A stretch of 64,000 nucleotides of DNA from Vibrio coralliirubri (GCF_024347375.1 NZ_AP025471.1:1860001-1924000), one strand, 5' to 3'; positions 54,123-63,438 are shown, numbered from the stretch's first letter. Made by a program: numbers and translations. Notes: generated by a model not told the origin, from the letters alone.

Positions 54123-55994
54123 GTGACAGTCCGAAACCTAATATCAATCGTTAGCCTTTGTTGGTTGAGCTTAACCGCAGGAATGTGTTTAGCCGCTCAA
54201 ACGGAGCAAGAGATTACAACGACAAGCACTGTTGAGTCAGAACAGGTTATTGAGGTCGGTGTGCTGGCTATCCGAGGCAAGCTTTCCGCGCAGCAGCGTT
54301 GGCAGCCGACGATGAATTGGTTGTCGGAGCGCATTCCCGGCAAACACTTTGTTCTCAAGCCTTTCAACTTAGAAGAGATGGCTGATGCGGTAAAAGGTGT
54401 TGAGGTCGACTTTGTCATCACCAACCCGGGTCAGGCGGTTCGATTAGGGCGTCAATATGACCTCTCTTGGATGGCGACCATGACCAGCCATAACTTCGAA
54501 GATCGAAGCATCAGCAATACCCGAAGTATTGGCTCTGCCTTGGTGGTGAGAAGAATGTCACCTTATATCTCGCTCGAACAATTGAGTGGTAAGCCGATTG
54601 CGGCAGTATCTGAAAATGCATTTGGCGGCTATCTAACAATGCGTTATCAAGTGATGCAACAAGGGCTTAATCCCAACCATTTTTTCTCTAACACCCAATT
54701 TTTAGGTTTCCCGATCGACGCCAGTTTGTATCAACTGCGTGAAGGGCACATTGAAGCGGCTGTCGTACCAAGCTGTTTAGTTGAGAACATGATCAGTGAA
54801 GGTTTGCTGGTGGCGGGGCAATATCGAATTATCGAGAATCAAGCGCCAGAAGGATTCCGATGCCAAGTGTCTACGCCGTTGTACCCCAACTGGTCGTTCG
54901 CCAAGACAGAGCGGGCTTCTTCGGCACTGGCTAAACAGATGAGTCAGGTGTTATTTGCGATGCCAAAAAGCAGTGCGCCCGCCATTGCTGCGAATGCATC
55001 AGGTTGGACGTCACCGACAAGTTTGCTCTCGATAGACAAGCTTTATCAACAACTCGACATGCACCCACTGCAACAACCTTGGTGGAAAGAGGCGTTAATC
55101 TGGCTCAAATACAATCAGCAGTGGGCATGGGCGTTCTTTATTCTGGTGGTGTTACTGAATGCTTACCATTTTTGGTTGGAATACAAATTCAGCCGCAGCA
55201 AAAAGCAGTTAGAAGCCACGCTGCATAAGTTAAAGAGCAAGAGTGAACAGCTAGAACATTCACAACGCATCGCAGTGGTTGGTGAACTTGGAAGTAGCTT
55301 AGCACACGAGATCAATCAGCCTTTGGCCGCGATTCGTAACTATAGCGAAGGTGGTTTACTGCGGATTTCGAAGAACAAACCGCTGACTGATATAGAGCCT
55401 GTATTTGAGAAGATCCAGTCGCAAGTGGATCGTGCTGACGCCATCATCCAGCGCTTGAGAAACATGATCAAAAAACGATCATCAGAGAAATCTCAGACCG
55501 ATATCGAGCAGCTGCTTACAGACACCATTGAGTTACTGCAATTTCGATTACAGAAGCACAAGATAACCATTGAACGCTATGCCGTAGGTAAGCCTATCAA
55601 ACTAAATGTTGACTCTGTGGGCTTGCAACAGGTGATTGTAAACTTGATCAACAATGCAACGGACGCGTGTAATGCACAACAGCATCGCGAACAAAGCGCT
55701 GCGTCTGATATTGATAACAAAAACAGTGGGCCGGCGACAATTAAAGTGATTACCGAGTATCAACCGGATAAAATAATGTTGTCGATTATCGATAACGGAA
55801 CGGGCTTAGATTTCACTGAACAAGAAGTGACTCAAGCCTTTGTGAGCAGCAAAGAAAACGGCTTGGGGTTAGGGCTCGCGATTTGCCAAGATGTTATTGA
55901 AGATCACAGTGGTCAAATGACGATCACGTCACTCACCCCGCATGGATGTCATGTTGCGGTGACACTGCCTTTCTCTCTTTCAAATGATTCATAA
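54123..55994 (+). CDS. ttrS: Tetrathionate sensor histidine kinase
   Basis: 623 residues. Signal peptide/first TM (LISIVSLCWLSLTAGMCLAA), a periplasmic PhnD/binding-protein-like sensor ('IEVGVLAIRGKLSAQQRWQP', 'DFVITNPGQAVRLGRQYD'), TM at about residues 335-355, a coiled coil and a kinase core: H-box ELGSSLAHEINQPLAAIRNY (near 395), N-box LINNATDAC, DNGTGLD and GLGLGLAI. It senses tetrathionate. I choose GTG 54123, with AGAAAGAG upstream, over GTG 54105. It is divergent from ttrB and 11 bp before ttrR. Confidence 0.92.
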   Translation: MTVRNLISIVSLCWLSLTAGMCLAAQTEQEITTTSTVESEQVIEVGVLAIRGKLSAQQRWQPTMNWLSERIPGKHFVLKPFNLEEMADAVKGVEVDFVITNPGQAVRLGRQYDLSWMATMTSHNFEDRSISNTRSIGSALVVRRMSPYISLEQLSGKPIAAVSENAFGGYLTMRYQVMQQGLNPNHFFSNTQFLGFPIDASLYQLREGHIEAAVVPSCLVENMISEGLLVAGQYRIIENQAPEGFRCQVSTPLYPNWSFAKTERASSALAKQMSQVLFAMPKSSAPAIAANASGWTSPTSLLSIDKLYQQLDMHPLQQPWWKEALIWLKYNQQWAWAFFILVVLLNAYHFWLEYKFSRSKKQLEATLHKLKSKSEQLEHSQRIAVVGELGSSLAHEINQPLAAIRNYSEGGLLRISKNKPLTDIEPVFEKIQSQVDRADAIIQRLRNMIKKRSSEKSQTDIEQLLTDTIELLQFRLQKHKITIERYAVGKPIKLNVDSVGLQQVIVNLINNATDACNAQQHREQSAASDIDNKNSGPATIKVITEYQPDKIMLSIIDNGTGLDFTEQEVTQAFVSSKENGLGLGLAICQDVIEDHSGQMTITSLTPHGCHVAVTLPFSLSNDS

Positions 55995-56005
55995 GGAATC
56001 TTGTT

Positions 56006-56608
56006 ATGTCTGAACTTCATCAAAGGCTTCCGGTCTATGTGGTTGATGACGATGAGTCGATGCGCGACTCGTTGGTGTTCCTATTAGAAGAGCATGATTT
56101 CACTGTGTCAGCTTTTGAAGATGGCCCCAGTTTTTTAGACTCAGTGGACTTGAGTGCGCCGGGTTGTGTGGTATTAGACAGCCGAATGCCAGAAATGAGA
56201 GGGCAGCAAGTTCATGAGTTGATGGTGAAAGCGCAGAGCCCACTGTCGGTGATTTATCTGACGGGTCACGGTGATGTGCCAATGGCGGTTGAAGCCTTAC
56301 AAGCCGGTGCGGTGAACTTCTTTCAAAAGCCAGTGAAAGGCAATGAGTTAGCTGAGGCGATCAAACAAGGTTTGGACGCTTCTGAAAAGCACTTACACAT
56401 GAACGTGTATCGCCAAGCGTACGCTTCGTTAACCGAGCGTGAGATAGACATCCTCAAACAAATTATCGACGGTAAGCGTAACCAGAAAATAGCCGATGAA
56501 TTGTGCATCGCAATGAGAACCGTGGAAGTACACCGAGCGAGTTTGATGAAGAAGTTTTCTGCGAAAACGGTCGCTGAGTTGGCATACATTTATGGGCAGC
56601 TTACCTAA
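56006..56608 (+). CDS. ttrR: Tetrathionate response regulator (FixJ type)
   Basis: 200 residues. Receiver domain with acidic DDDES, phospho-acceptor D58 in VVLDSRMP, and Thr/Lys switch residues in 'IYLTGHGDVPMAV' and 'FFQKPVKG'. C-terminal LuxR-type helix-turn-helix from about 135 ('LTEREIDILKQIIDGKRNQK', 'MRTVEVHRASLMKKF'). It would bind the 18-bp palindromes before ttrB and tsdB. The structured repeat copy B starts 45 bp after its stop. Confidence 0.93.
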   Translation: MSELHQRLPVYVVDDDESMRDSLVFLLEEHDFTVSAFEDGPSFLDSVDLSAPGCVVLDSRMPEMRGQQVHELMVKAQSPLSVIYLTGHGDVPMAVEALQAGAVNFFQKPVKGNELAEAIKQGLDASEKHLHMNVYRQAYASLTEREIDILKQIIDGKRNQKIADELCIAMRTVEVHRASLMKKFSAKTVAELAYIYGQLT

Positions 56609-57171
56609 CCATAAATGTAAGAGATAGAGAGTGGGAAATCATTCCCTTTACTAGGGCGTGTTGATCTTTCGAGCTGGTTTTTGCAGCGAGTTGCTGGGTA
56701 TTTATACAAGGCAGAGGCTTTGATGTGTAGCTAGCCTACATGAGAAGCCGATAACGTAGTAGAAATGACCAGCAAACGCTGCCCGAAGGGTTCGGCTAAA
56801 AGCGTTTTACTCTTTGTTGAGGGAGATTTGCTTAGAGTGACTAGGCTACTTCCCCCTCGCCGCGATTAAAACGCTTTTATCTCGAACAAAATTTAACCAC
56901 GAAAGGTCAACACGCCCTAGTGATTTCCTAGTGAAAGGTGGTCTTCATAAGTAATCGATATTGAAGCAAGATCACATCATTTATGGAGTGCATACGGATA
57001 GGTCTAAGTAGACTTTTTATCGTTATGTATTCCTGAGATACTGAACTGAGTTCATTTTAGGGCGGAACGTTTTAATAACGGCGCTTTTCCCTGTAATTCG
57101 AAACATTCACTATAGGTTGAAAACTCCTCGACACCGAGGCTGATATTAGCTGAGTTAGGTTAAAATATTTT
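56609..57171. other. ttrR to Sel1 intergenic region
   Basis: 563 bp, about half of it repeat copy B. The last 250 bp presumably carries the promoter of the Sel1 gene; I found no marked site. No open frame of note. Confidence 0.4.
56653..56918. repeat. Structured 266-bp repeat, copy B (inverted relative to copy A)
   Basis: Same length and helices as copy A, read on the other strand. Ends AGGGCGTGTTGATCTTTCG and CGAAAGGTCAACACGCCCT (18/19 paired). AAAAGCGTTTTA (56798-56809) pairs with 56867-56878; CCGAA-GGG-TTCGG (56783-56795); a distal stem built of GCAGCG..TTGCTGG and CCAGCAA..CGCTGC. The inverted end repeat extends to ACT/AGT outside. No clear target duplication. Confidence 0.8.
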
Positions 57172-58392
57172 ATGAGTACAATGGGAATCGCAATTGGTGC
57201 GACGGCTCTTTCGTTAATACTTGTCGCCGTGTGGCTGATCTCTTTATCGCTAAGAAAGCAGCGCTTGGAACAAGAACGTAAGGCTCGTGCTGTCGCTTAC
57301 CGAAAAGCGATTGAAAAAGCGCGCATACAAGAGCAAAAAGAGCGTCACTTCAAAGCCGAAACCGGTCATGTACCGTCGATTCTGTATTTGGCAAAAGAAG
57401 CTGAACGTAACAATATTAAGGAAGCTCTGTATTGGTACGACAAAGCGGCGCAACTCGATAATATTAATGGGATGTACGGCATTGTGCGCCTAAGCATGAA
57501 GCGCAAAGAAGACCTGATTTTAAGAGAGAAAGCCAACTTTTGGCAGCTTGCGATATCCGCATTGGACAATGACGTATCGGCGAAATTTGAGATGGGTAAA
57601 GCGCTCGTCTTTGGTCGCGGGACCGATAAGAACATCCCTAAGGGTTATACCTATATTGAAGAGTCTGCGGCTGGTGGTAATACCGAAGCGATGTTGTTTA
57701 TCGGTGACTGGTGTCTCGATAAAGAGAATCCAGATTACTCGGCTGAAAGCTCTGTCGAGTGGTACCAAAAGGCCGCTGAAAAAAACAACCTAGACGGCAA
57801 GATCAAACTCGGTATGAGTTACTTGAACGGTGTGGGTGTTGAGCCTAACCATGGTGAGGCTGTTTACTGGTTTGAGACAGCCGCAGAAAAGAACAGTGCA
57901 GAAGCGATGTTTAGAGCAGGCGAAGCTTGGATCGACCATGGTGAACACGGCAACGCCATCGCGTATATCTGGTTATTCCTATCAGCTCATTTTGGTTACT
58001 CAGAAGCCAAACATTTGAGAGATAAAGTAGGCGGGGAGCTTGGTGTGGATGCAGTCGTGGGCTTACAGGCTCTGACTAAGCCGATAATGACTAAGCTGAC
58101 CCAAGAAGCAATCACTAAGCACTCAATCATTAAAGCGCTCAACAAGCTCTACAAGCGCAATATACCGATTCCTAAGAAAGTAAAAGAAGTGCTCGATGAA
58201 GAAGGTAATGAGTTGAATGTAGATGTGAGCCACATAGCGACTCAAGCGCCGAATGCTCAAGAGGCTAATGTTGATTACAGCCAACAGGTGAATACCGAGC
58301 AAGTAGCAACAGATAAACCAGCTAGTCAGAATAGTGGCTCTCTAGATTTCAGCCAGTCTGCTGTTGAATCTAACTGGAACAGAAACCAGTAA
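57172..58392 (+). CDS. Sel1-like repeat protein
   Basis: 406 residues. An N-terminal TM helix (GIAIGATALSLILVAVWLISL) followed by a basic coiled coil and a series of Sel1/TPR-like repeats: 'ALYWYDKAAQLDNINGMYGI', 'AKFEMGKALVFGRGTDKNIP', 'GKIKLGMSYLNGVGVEPNHG', 'AMFRAGEAWIDHGEHGNAIA'. The C-terminus is low-complexity, rich in Gln/Asn/Ala. An inner-membrane protein with a cytosolic repeat domain is suggested, probably a protein-protein scaffold. No clue to partners from neighbours. Confidence 0.85.
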   Translation: MSTMGIAIGATALSLILVAVWLISLSLRKQRLEQERKARAVAYRKAIEKARIQEQKERHFKAETGHVPSILYLAKEAERNNIKEALYWYDKAAQLDNINGMYGIVRLSMKRKEDLILREKANFWQLAISALDNDVSAKFEMGKALVFGRGTDKNIPKGYTYIEESAAGGNTEAMLFIGDWCLDKENPDYSAESSVEWYQKAAEKNNLDGKIKLGMSYLNGVGVEPNHGEAVYWFETAAEKNSAEAMFRAGEAWIDHGEHGNAIAYIWLFLSAHFGYSEAKHLRDKVGGELGVDAVVGLQALTKPIMTKLTQEAITKHSIIKALNKLYKRNIPIPKKVKEVLDEEGNELNVDVSHIATQAPNAQEANVDYSQQVNTEQVATDKPASQNSGSLDFSQSAVESNWNRNQ

Positions 58393-58457
58393 ATTGCACT
58401 CATTTGTTGTGTATGGTTGATAGGTCGTTTAGCTCTAATCGAGAAATTCAAGACAAC

Positions 58458-58485
58458 AAAAAGGGAAGCTGATGCTTCCCTTTTT
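58458..58485. terminator. Bidirectional intrinsic terminator after the Sel1 gene
   Basis: AAAAAGGGAAGC-tgat-GCTTCCCTTTTT: strong stem with A- and T-runs on both sides between convergent genes. Confidence 0.9.
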
Positions 58486-58504
58486 ATTTATGTGCTATTT
58501 GCTT

Positions 58505-58574
58505 TTAGAGCTTAGAGCTTAGAGCTTAGAGCTTAGAGCTTAGAGCTTAGAGCTTAGAGCTTAGAGCTTAGAGC
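58505..58574. repeat. Heptanucleotide tandem repeat (TTAGAGC), about ten units
   Basis: Ten consecutive perfect or near-perfect copies of the 7-bp unit TTAGAGC between the Sel1 terminator and the sstT stop (58599). A pure 7-bp array is prone to slippage. It is outside any reading frame and downstream of both genes. Confidence 0.95.
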
Positions 58575-58598
58575 GAAAGCCGAATACTTAAGAGCTTA

Positions 58599-59813
58599 TT
58601 AAGCTTTGTTTTGCTCAGCTTTACATACAGCCGCAGTGAACACGACGTCTGTTGAGCTGTTAAGCGCTGTTTCAGCTGAATCTTGAATCACACCGATAAT
58701 GAAACCAACCGCTACAACCTGCATCGCTACATCGTTAGAAATACCGAATAGGCCACATGCTAGTGGGATAAGCAGTAGTGAACCGCCAGCAACACCCGAT
58801 GCGCCACATGCTGAAATTGCAGCAACAAGGCTTAGTAGAATCGCAGTGAAGATATCAATCTCAATACCCATTGTGTGTACAGCAGCAAGTGTTAACACAG
58901 TGATAGTGATTGCAGCACCCGCCATGTTGATCGTTGCACCTAGAGGAATAGATACAGAGTAAGTATCTTCGTCTAGGTTTAGCTTTTTACAAAGGTTCAT
59001 GTTCACTGGGATGTTTGCAGCACTTGAACGAGTGAAGAATGCCGTTACACCAGATTCACGAATACATTGCAGTACAAGTGGGTATGGGTTCTGTTTTGTT
59101 TTTGCAAATACAAGCAGTGGGTTAACCACAAGTGCAATGATCAGCATTGAGCTTAGTAGAACCGCTAGCAGTTGACCGTAGCTTGCTAGTGCATCGAAGC
59201 CCGTTGTTGCGAATGTTGTCGAAACAAGACCAAAGATACCAAATGGTGCAAGACGGATAATGAAGCGAACAATGTGTGAAACACTGTGGCTAAGGTCTTC
59301 GAAAACCGCTTTGGTTGTTGCAGATGCGTGGTGCAGTGCAAGACCAAGGCCGATTGCCCAAGCAAGAATACCGATGTAGTTCGCGTTCATTAGCGCGCTA
59401 ACTGGGTTATCTACAAGCTTGAATAGAAGGGTATGAAGAACTTCCGCGATACCTTGAGGAGGGTTAGCACCTTCAGCGCCAGCAACCAGTGTCAAAGTGG
59501 TTGGGAACATGAAGCTCAGTACTACAGCAGTCAGTGCAGCAGAGAACGTACCAATCAGGTAAAGCACAATGATTGGACGCATATGAGTATGCTGACCTTT
59601 CTTTTGGTTAGCGATAGAAGCTGCAACAAGAATGAATACTAAAATTGGGGCAACAGCTTTCAGAGCACCAACAAACAGACTACCTAGTAGGCCTGCATCT
59701 TGAGCTGCTGAAGGAGAAACCATGGCGAGAACGACACCGAAAACAATACCAGCAAGGATCTGTAGAACGAGATTTCCACGAGCGATGCGGGCGAGCATGT
59801 TGTGATTTTGCAT
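58599..59813 (-). CDS. sstT: Sodium:serine/threonine symporter
   Basis: 404 residues of the DAACS (dicarboxylate/amino acid:cation symporter) family: '[20 protein letters not shown]', '[20 protein letters not shown]' and '[20 protein letters not shown]' (serine-rich hairpin plus NMNxC), '[20 protein letters not shown]', typical of SstT. It imports serine and threonine with Na+. Its 3' end is 25 bp from the heptamer array. Confidence 0.94.
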   Translation of the reverse strand: MQNHNMLARIARGNLVLQILAGIVFGVVLAMVSPSAAQDAGLLGSLFVGALKAVAPILVFILVAASIANQKKGQHTHMRPIIVLYLIGTFSAALTAVVLSFMFPTTLTLVAGAEGANPPQGIAEVLHTLLFKLVDNPVSALMNANYIGILAWAIGLGLALHHASATTKAVFEDLSHSVSHIVRFIIRLAPFGIFGLVSTTFATTGFDALASYGQLLAVLLSSMLIIALVVNPLLVFAKTKQNPYPLVLQCIRESGVTAFFTRSSAANIPVNMNLCKKLNLDEDTYSVSIPLGATINMAGAAITITVLTLAAVHTMGIEIDIFTAILLSLVAAISACGASGVAGGSLLLIPLACGLFGISNDVAMQVVAVGFIIGVIQDSAETALNSSTDVVFTAAVCKAEQNKA

Positions 59814-60130
59814 AAAATACCTGCAATTGTTAATTTATTATAGTGATGTATCTTTTTATAAAGTTGTACCAAATTCGACTATACACTAGTGGAATGGGCG
59901 GTCATATTAGCGGGATCTAAGAGGGTGTCTAGGAATAGTTTACTTTTAGGGTGATTGTTTGCGCTACGTGGTGTTTTTAGAGCTAAATGTTAAATTAATG
60001 TATTTTGATTGAGCTATAAATCTACAGAATGACATTTAATAGACTCAATATACTGTAAATCTGGAAATGTAAACGGCTATTGGTAAGAACATTGTGTGCA
60101 TAAATAGTCACACTAAGACCAAATTGAAAC
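59814..60130. other. sstT upstream region
   Basis: About 320 bp, AT-rich, containing presumably the sstT promoter. I see no gene and no site clear enough to mark. Confidence 0.3.
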
Positions 60131-60134
60131 AAAA

Positions 60135-60162
60135 AGCCCCACGTGTTTAACACTATGGGGCT
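60135..60162 (-). terminator. Intrinsic terminator of the rsgA-type gene
   Basis: AGCCCCA...TGGGGCT; on the minus strand followed by TTTTTG. Confidence 0.8.
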
Positions 60163-60204
60163 AAGCTTGTCTCAAATACAACTTATAGTCGTTAACTTAA
60201 AGGT

Positions 60205-61269
60205 TTAGTCAGAAGCTTTTTTAAGATTTCGACTTTCTGATTGAACGGTTTTGTACATCTTCGAAAGCTGTTTACTGTTAGCACGTTGCTCTGCCAATGA
60301 GGCACCATTTCTGGCTTGCTCTCGCAATAGCTTTTGATAGTTATTAAATCGTCTTTCAGACAACTCACCACTCTCAATGGCTTTGCGTATTTTGCATCCA
60401 GGCTCTGATTCATGATGGCAATCAGAGAAGCGACAGTGCATGGCTAACTCTTCGACATCAGAAAAGGTTTCACTTACCCCCTCGGCGCAGTCTGCAAGCT
60501 GCAGCTCTCGCATTCCTGGCGTATCAAGCAGTAAGCCGCCCGATGTCAGTAAATGCAGTGAGCGCGACGTGGTTGTATGTCGGCCTTTGCTGTCGTCTTC
60601 ACGAATGCCACCGGTGGCTTGCTGAGTCTCCCCAAGCAGCGAGTTGACCAGTGTAGATTTCCCCACACCAGACGACCCCATCAAAGCCACCGTTTTGCCC
60701 GTTTTACACCAAGGTGATAATACTTGAGTAGAGTCTTGGTCTAGGCTATTAACGGCTTCGATCATCAGCATCGGATCTAGGCTTTGCACTTGCTGTACTT
60801 TGTCTTGGTAATCGTCACACAAGTCTTTCTTGGTCAGTACGATAACGGCTTCAACTTGCGCTTCATTAGCGAGAGCGAGATAACGCTCGATGCGGCTTAG
60901 ATTAAAGTCGTTATTTAACGAAACCACGATAAAAACCGTGTCGATATTGGCTGAAATATATTGTTCAGCTACGCGACTGCCAGCAGCTTTACGGCGGAAG
61001 AGCGATTGACGGTCTAGTAAACGCTCGAATTGTAGGTCAGAGTTCAAAATCACCCAGTCACCAACGGTCATTGCCGGTTGGTTTTGGTGGATGGGTAGAA
61101 CAATCTCACCTTGCTCTGACGCTAAGGTATAGCCACTACGATGATGTGCGACGATACGAGCAATGACGGAATGGTCATAGTCTTCGAGTGTCAGTTGTTG
61201 TTGGAATACAGGTTGCCATCCAAGTTGTTGAAGTGACATTGGATGAGAAAATGCAGTTTGTGAATTCAT
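60205..61269 (-). CDS. rsgA: RsgA-type circularly permuted GTPase (small ribosomal subunit maturation)
   Basis: 354 residues. N-terminal OB-like domain ('[20 protein letters not shown]'), then the permuted GTPase with G4 VLTKKDL, G1 [10 protein letters not shown] and G3 DTPGMREL, and a C-terminal zinc knuckle [14 protein letters not shown]. RsgA/YjeQ helps late 30S assembly. The protein looks more like the second, divergent paralogue of vibrios than the canonical one linked to orn/psd, but that cannot be checked here. A long leader with a short frame precedes it. Confidence 0.87.
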   Translation of the reverse strand: MNSQTAFSHPMSLQQLGWQPVFQQQLTLEDYDHSVIARIVAHHRSGYTLASEQGEIVLPIHQNQPAMTVGDWVILNSDLQFERLLDRQSLFRRKAAGSRVAEQYISANIDTVFIVVSLNNDFNLSRIERYLALANEAQVEAVIVLTKKDLCDDYQDKVQQVQSLDPMLMIEAVNSLDQDSTQVLSPWCKTGKTVALMGSSGVGKSTLVNSLLGETQQATGGIREDDSKGRHTTTSRSLHLLTSGGLLLDTPGMRELQLADCAEGVSETFSDVEELAMHCRFSDCHHESEPGCKIRKAIESGELSERRFNNYQKLLREQARNGASLAEQRANSKQLSKMYKTVQSESRNLKKASD

Positions 61270-61563
61270 GTTTATTTACCCAGACGTGCGGGCTTTCTTT
61301 TCTTATGAGAGCATTAACGTCTTGTAAGACCCCAGATTGTTGATGAGATCGAAAAGCGTTAGTCAGATCAAAAAGCGTCGAGACGTCAAAAATGTTTGAG
61401 CTTGGGTCGAATTCAAATAGATAGGACCCCGGATTGAGTCATGCTTACAGGCATGCAGATATTGATCACTTACGATCAACAGTAAACCGGGTAAAAGTGT
61501 GCGGTCGTCAATGGATGACGATAAGTTGGTAGATCGGTGTTTAAGTTTGATTAACCAAACAAA
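61270..61563 (-). promoter_or_regulatory. Hairpin-rich 5' leader of the rsgA-type gene
   Basis: Between the short frame and rsgA are several hairpins: CGTCAATGGATGACG (61507-61521 region), TTGATC/GATCAA (61462-61479), CATGC/GCATG (61440-61455), GGGTC/GACCC (about 61413-61431) and GTCTT/AAGAC (61318-61330). Two direct repeats GATC(G/A)AAAAGCGT lie 19 bp apart (61347-61378). The arrangement suggests a structured leader or attenuator. Confidence 0.45.
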
Positions 61564-61611
61564 TTAACGCGTTACTTTTACTGCCAGTTTTAGTGTGTTC
61601 ATTACAATCAT
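61564..61611 (-). CDS. Possible 15-codon leader peptide upstream of rsgA
   Basis: ATG at 61611, stop TAA at 61564-61566; it would encode MIVMNTLKLAVKVTR. A strong Shine-Dalgarno (AAGGAG at 61620-61625) is eight bases before the ATG, better than that of rsgA itself. No similarity known to me. Too short to prove from one sequence; a leader peptide in a regulated leader is the natural guess. Confidence 0.45.
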   Translation of the reverse strand: MIVMNTLKLAVKVTR

Positions 61612-61677
61612 CTTCTATTCTCCTTGGTTTATTAATGTGTTCAGGCTTTGAATAAAAAGCGCGCTCAGTTTAACAAA

Positions 61678-61708
61678 AAGCCACGATGGCGAGAAGTCAT
61701 CGTGGCTT
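61678..61708 (-). terminator. Intrinsic terminator of the PCu(A)C operon
   Basis: AAGCCACGATG / CATCGTGGCTT; on the minus strand followed by TTTG. Confidence 0.85.
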
Positions 61709-61735
61709 AAATTATTTTATCAATTGTGAATACGA

Positions 61736-62194
61736 TTAATGATGGTCGTGGTTCATCTTTTTCATGCCGCTCATCACTTTCTTCACAGGTGCATCGAAGG
61801 TCTGTGTTTCACCATTGGCAAAGGTCAGTGTCATCTCGATTTGCTCACCTTCTTTTAGGCTGCTTTTTAGGTCGAACAACATGATGTGTAGGCTACCTGG
61901 TTTAAGTGCCGCTTCACCATTCGCTGGGATTGTGATCTCTTGAACTTGGCGCATCTTCATTACGTCGCCGTCAACGATAACATCATGAAGTTCTACCTTT
62001 CCTGCTGCTGGCGTTGTCGCAGAAACAATAGCGCGATCTTTATCACTGTGGTTCATCAGAGTCGTGAATACTGCGCTGTTCACTGCTGAAGGCGGTGTTG
62101 CACGAGCGTACGCGTCATGAACCATAATGTCGCTGTTGGCGTGAGCAAGAGGAGTGAGCAATAAGCCTGCTAGAGCAAGTGCTTTTAACTTCAT
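61736..62194 (-). CDS. Periplasmic copper chaperone PCu(A)C
   Basis: 152 residues, signal peptide KLKALALAGLLLTPLAHA. The family's metal site is H-x-M pattern: 'HDAYARATPPSAVNSAVF' , 'VELHDVIVDGDVMKMR' and 'GSLHIMLFDLK'; a histidine/methionine tail (MSGMKKMNHDHH) adds ligands. It delivers Cu(I) to the CuA/CuB centres of cytochrome oxidase together with SCO. The next genes upstream in the operon are SCO and a small membrane protein. Confidence 0.9.
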   Translation of the reverse strand: MKLKALALAGLLLTPLAHANSDIMVHDAYARATPPSAVNSAVFTTLMNHSDKDRAIVSATTPAAGKVELHDVIVDGDVMKMRQVQEITIPANGEAALKPGSLHIMLFDLKSSLKEGEQIEMTLTFANGETQTFDAPVKKVMSGMKKMNHDHH

Positions 62195-62279
62195 GTTGTT
62201 GTCCTTAATTTTTATGTTTTGGTCTGGGACCTGACTTTTTTGTTCGAACTTTATTGGTTAAGTTCTTTATTGTTACGTT

Positions 62280-62876
62280 TTACTGCGTCAATTGGTTGAT
62301 GGCCTCAACAATCGGCGCTGGCGTTAACGTATGCGGCACTTTAGTAATCAAGGTGCCGTCGGGCTTTAAAAAATAGAAATATGAGCTGTGGTCAAGGGTG
62401 TATTCCAACTCTGAACCTTCCAGCTCGGTCTTTCTGAAAATAACACCGTAGTTATGTGCAAGCGTGGTTGTCACATCTAACGGACCACTTAGTCCTTCCA
62501 TCATTGGGTGGAAGTATTGTGCGTATTTGTATGAGGCTTCTGCTGCATCACGCTCAGGGTCAAGAGAGACAAACATCGGGCGAATCTTGGCTTTTGCTTC
62601 ATCAGAAACTTGGTTAAGTGCTCCGGCTAACATCGCTAGAGAAGTGGGGCACACATCTGGGCAGCGTGTGAAACCGAAGTAAACGATACGAATTCTGTCA
62701 TCGGTTTGGTCAAAGATTTCGGTTGGCTGGTTATCTTTGCCGAAAAGGGTTGTTGCAGAGAACTCTTGTTTTGCAGCGTGTTGCTCTTGAGCTTCGTTTT
62801 GCCCATCAAGATAGCTTTTGACACCAAAGCCAAGTACAAACGCTACCACCAATGCTAACGACCAATTCTTACTCAT
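62280..62876 (-). CDS. SCO1/SenC-family copper/thiol protein
   Basis: 198 residues with an N-terminal anchor (LALVVAFVLGFGVKSYL) and a thioredoxin-fold domain. The copper site is CPDVC plus the histidine in TLDHSSYFYFL (C-x3-C...H). 'IVYFGFTRCPDVCPTSLAML' (20 residues) is the SCO signature. It inserts copper or reduces cysteines of the CuA site in cytochrome oxidase. Its start overlaps the stop of the preceding gene by 4 bases. Confidence 0.92.
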   Translation of the reverse strand: MSKNWSLALVVAFVLGFGVKSYLDGQNEAQEQHAAKQEFSATTLFGKDNQPTEIFDQTDDRIRIVYFGFTRCPDVCPTSLAMLAGALNQVSDEAKAKIRPMFVSLDPERDAAEASYKYAQYFHPMMEGLSGPLDVTTTLAHNYGVIFRKTELEGSELEYTLDHSSYFYFLKPDGTLITKVPHTLTPAPIVEAINQLTQ

Positions 62877-63313
62877 CTTGCCATCCTTATTGCAGGGTTT
62901 ACGGTTTCAACACCATCGGTGAGTTCGCCAAGCCAGGTCATTTTATCCATGGTGCACACAGGTAAAATCACGTCACCTTCATAGGTATTGTCGCCAATAT
63001 TCTTTAATTGAAAACGCGCCGAGCCCATTTCCATCTCTAAGCCAGTGAGTGACAGCATTAATGTGTCAGAGGCTGCGCCTTGCCAAACTACTTTGATTTT
63101 ACTTGGAACGAGTGGCTGTGCCGTCTCACTATCGAGTGTCATCGCCACCGCATTTTGCTCACATGATGTGGTTGAAAGCATGCAGTAATCATCCAAGTTG
63201 ACGTCCGCAGTTGAGTGCTCCATCGCTGATTTAAACTGCTGAATTGCTTGCGGCCCATAAAAGCCTGCCACGAGAGCGATCCCAACAGCAGCAACCTTTA
63301 ATGCAGAGTGCAT
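62873..63313 (-). CDS. Membrane-anchored protein of the SCO/PCu(A)C operon
   Basis: 146 residues with one N-terminal TM or signal segment (LKVAAVGIALVAGFYGPQAI). The rest is a predicted beta domain with four cysteines ('YCMLSTTSCEQNA', 'LPVCTMDKMTW'). I do not recognise a numbered family. Coupling with the SCO gene (4-bp overlap) and its cysteines suggest a part in copper delivery or redox control, by context only. Confidence 0.7.
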   Translation of the reverse strand: MHSALKVAAVGIALVAGFYGPQAIQQFKSAMEHSTADVNLDDYCMLSTTSCEQNAVAMTLDSETAQPLVPSKIKVVWQGAASDTLMLSLTGLEMEMGSARFQLKNIGDNTYEGDVILPVCTMDKMTWLGELTDGVETVNPAIRMAR

Positions 63314-63411
63314 GTCGTGTTCTCATCTAATTTTATAAGAGCGGCGATGTTATCATACCCCTCAATACGTGCTTGTATCAAAAAGCAATTTTGTGCGTAT
63401 GGTAGAACTAA

Positions 63412-63438
63412 AAAAGCGAAGCCATTGGCTTCGCTTTT
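63412..63438 (-). terminator. Intrinsic terminator of the DUF368 gene
   Basis: AAAAGCGAAGCC-att-GGCTTCGCTTTT with A/T runs on both sides; may serve both directions. Confidence 0.85.

Noticed and set aside
58505..58574. Heptamer array as a CRISPR or phase-variable coding repeat
   Set aside because: No spacers, and it lies outside reading frames.
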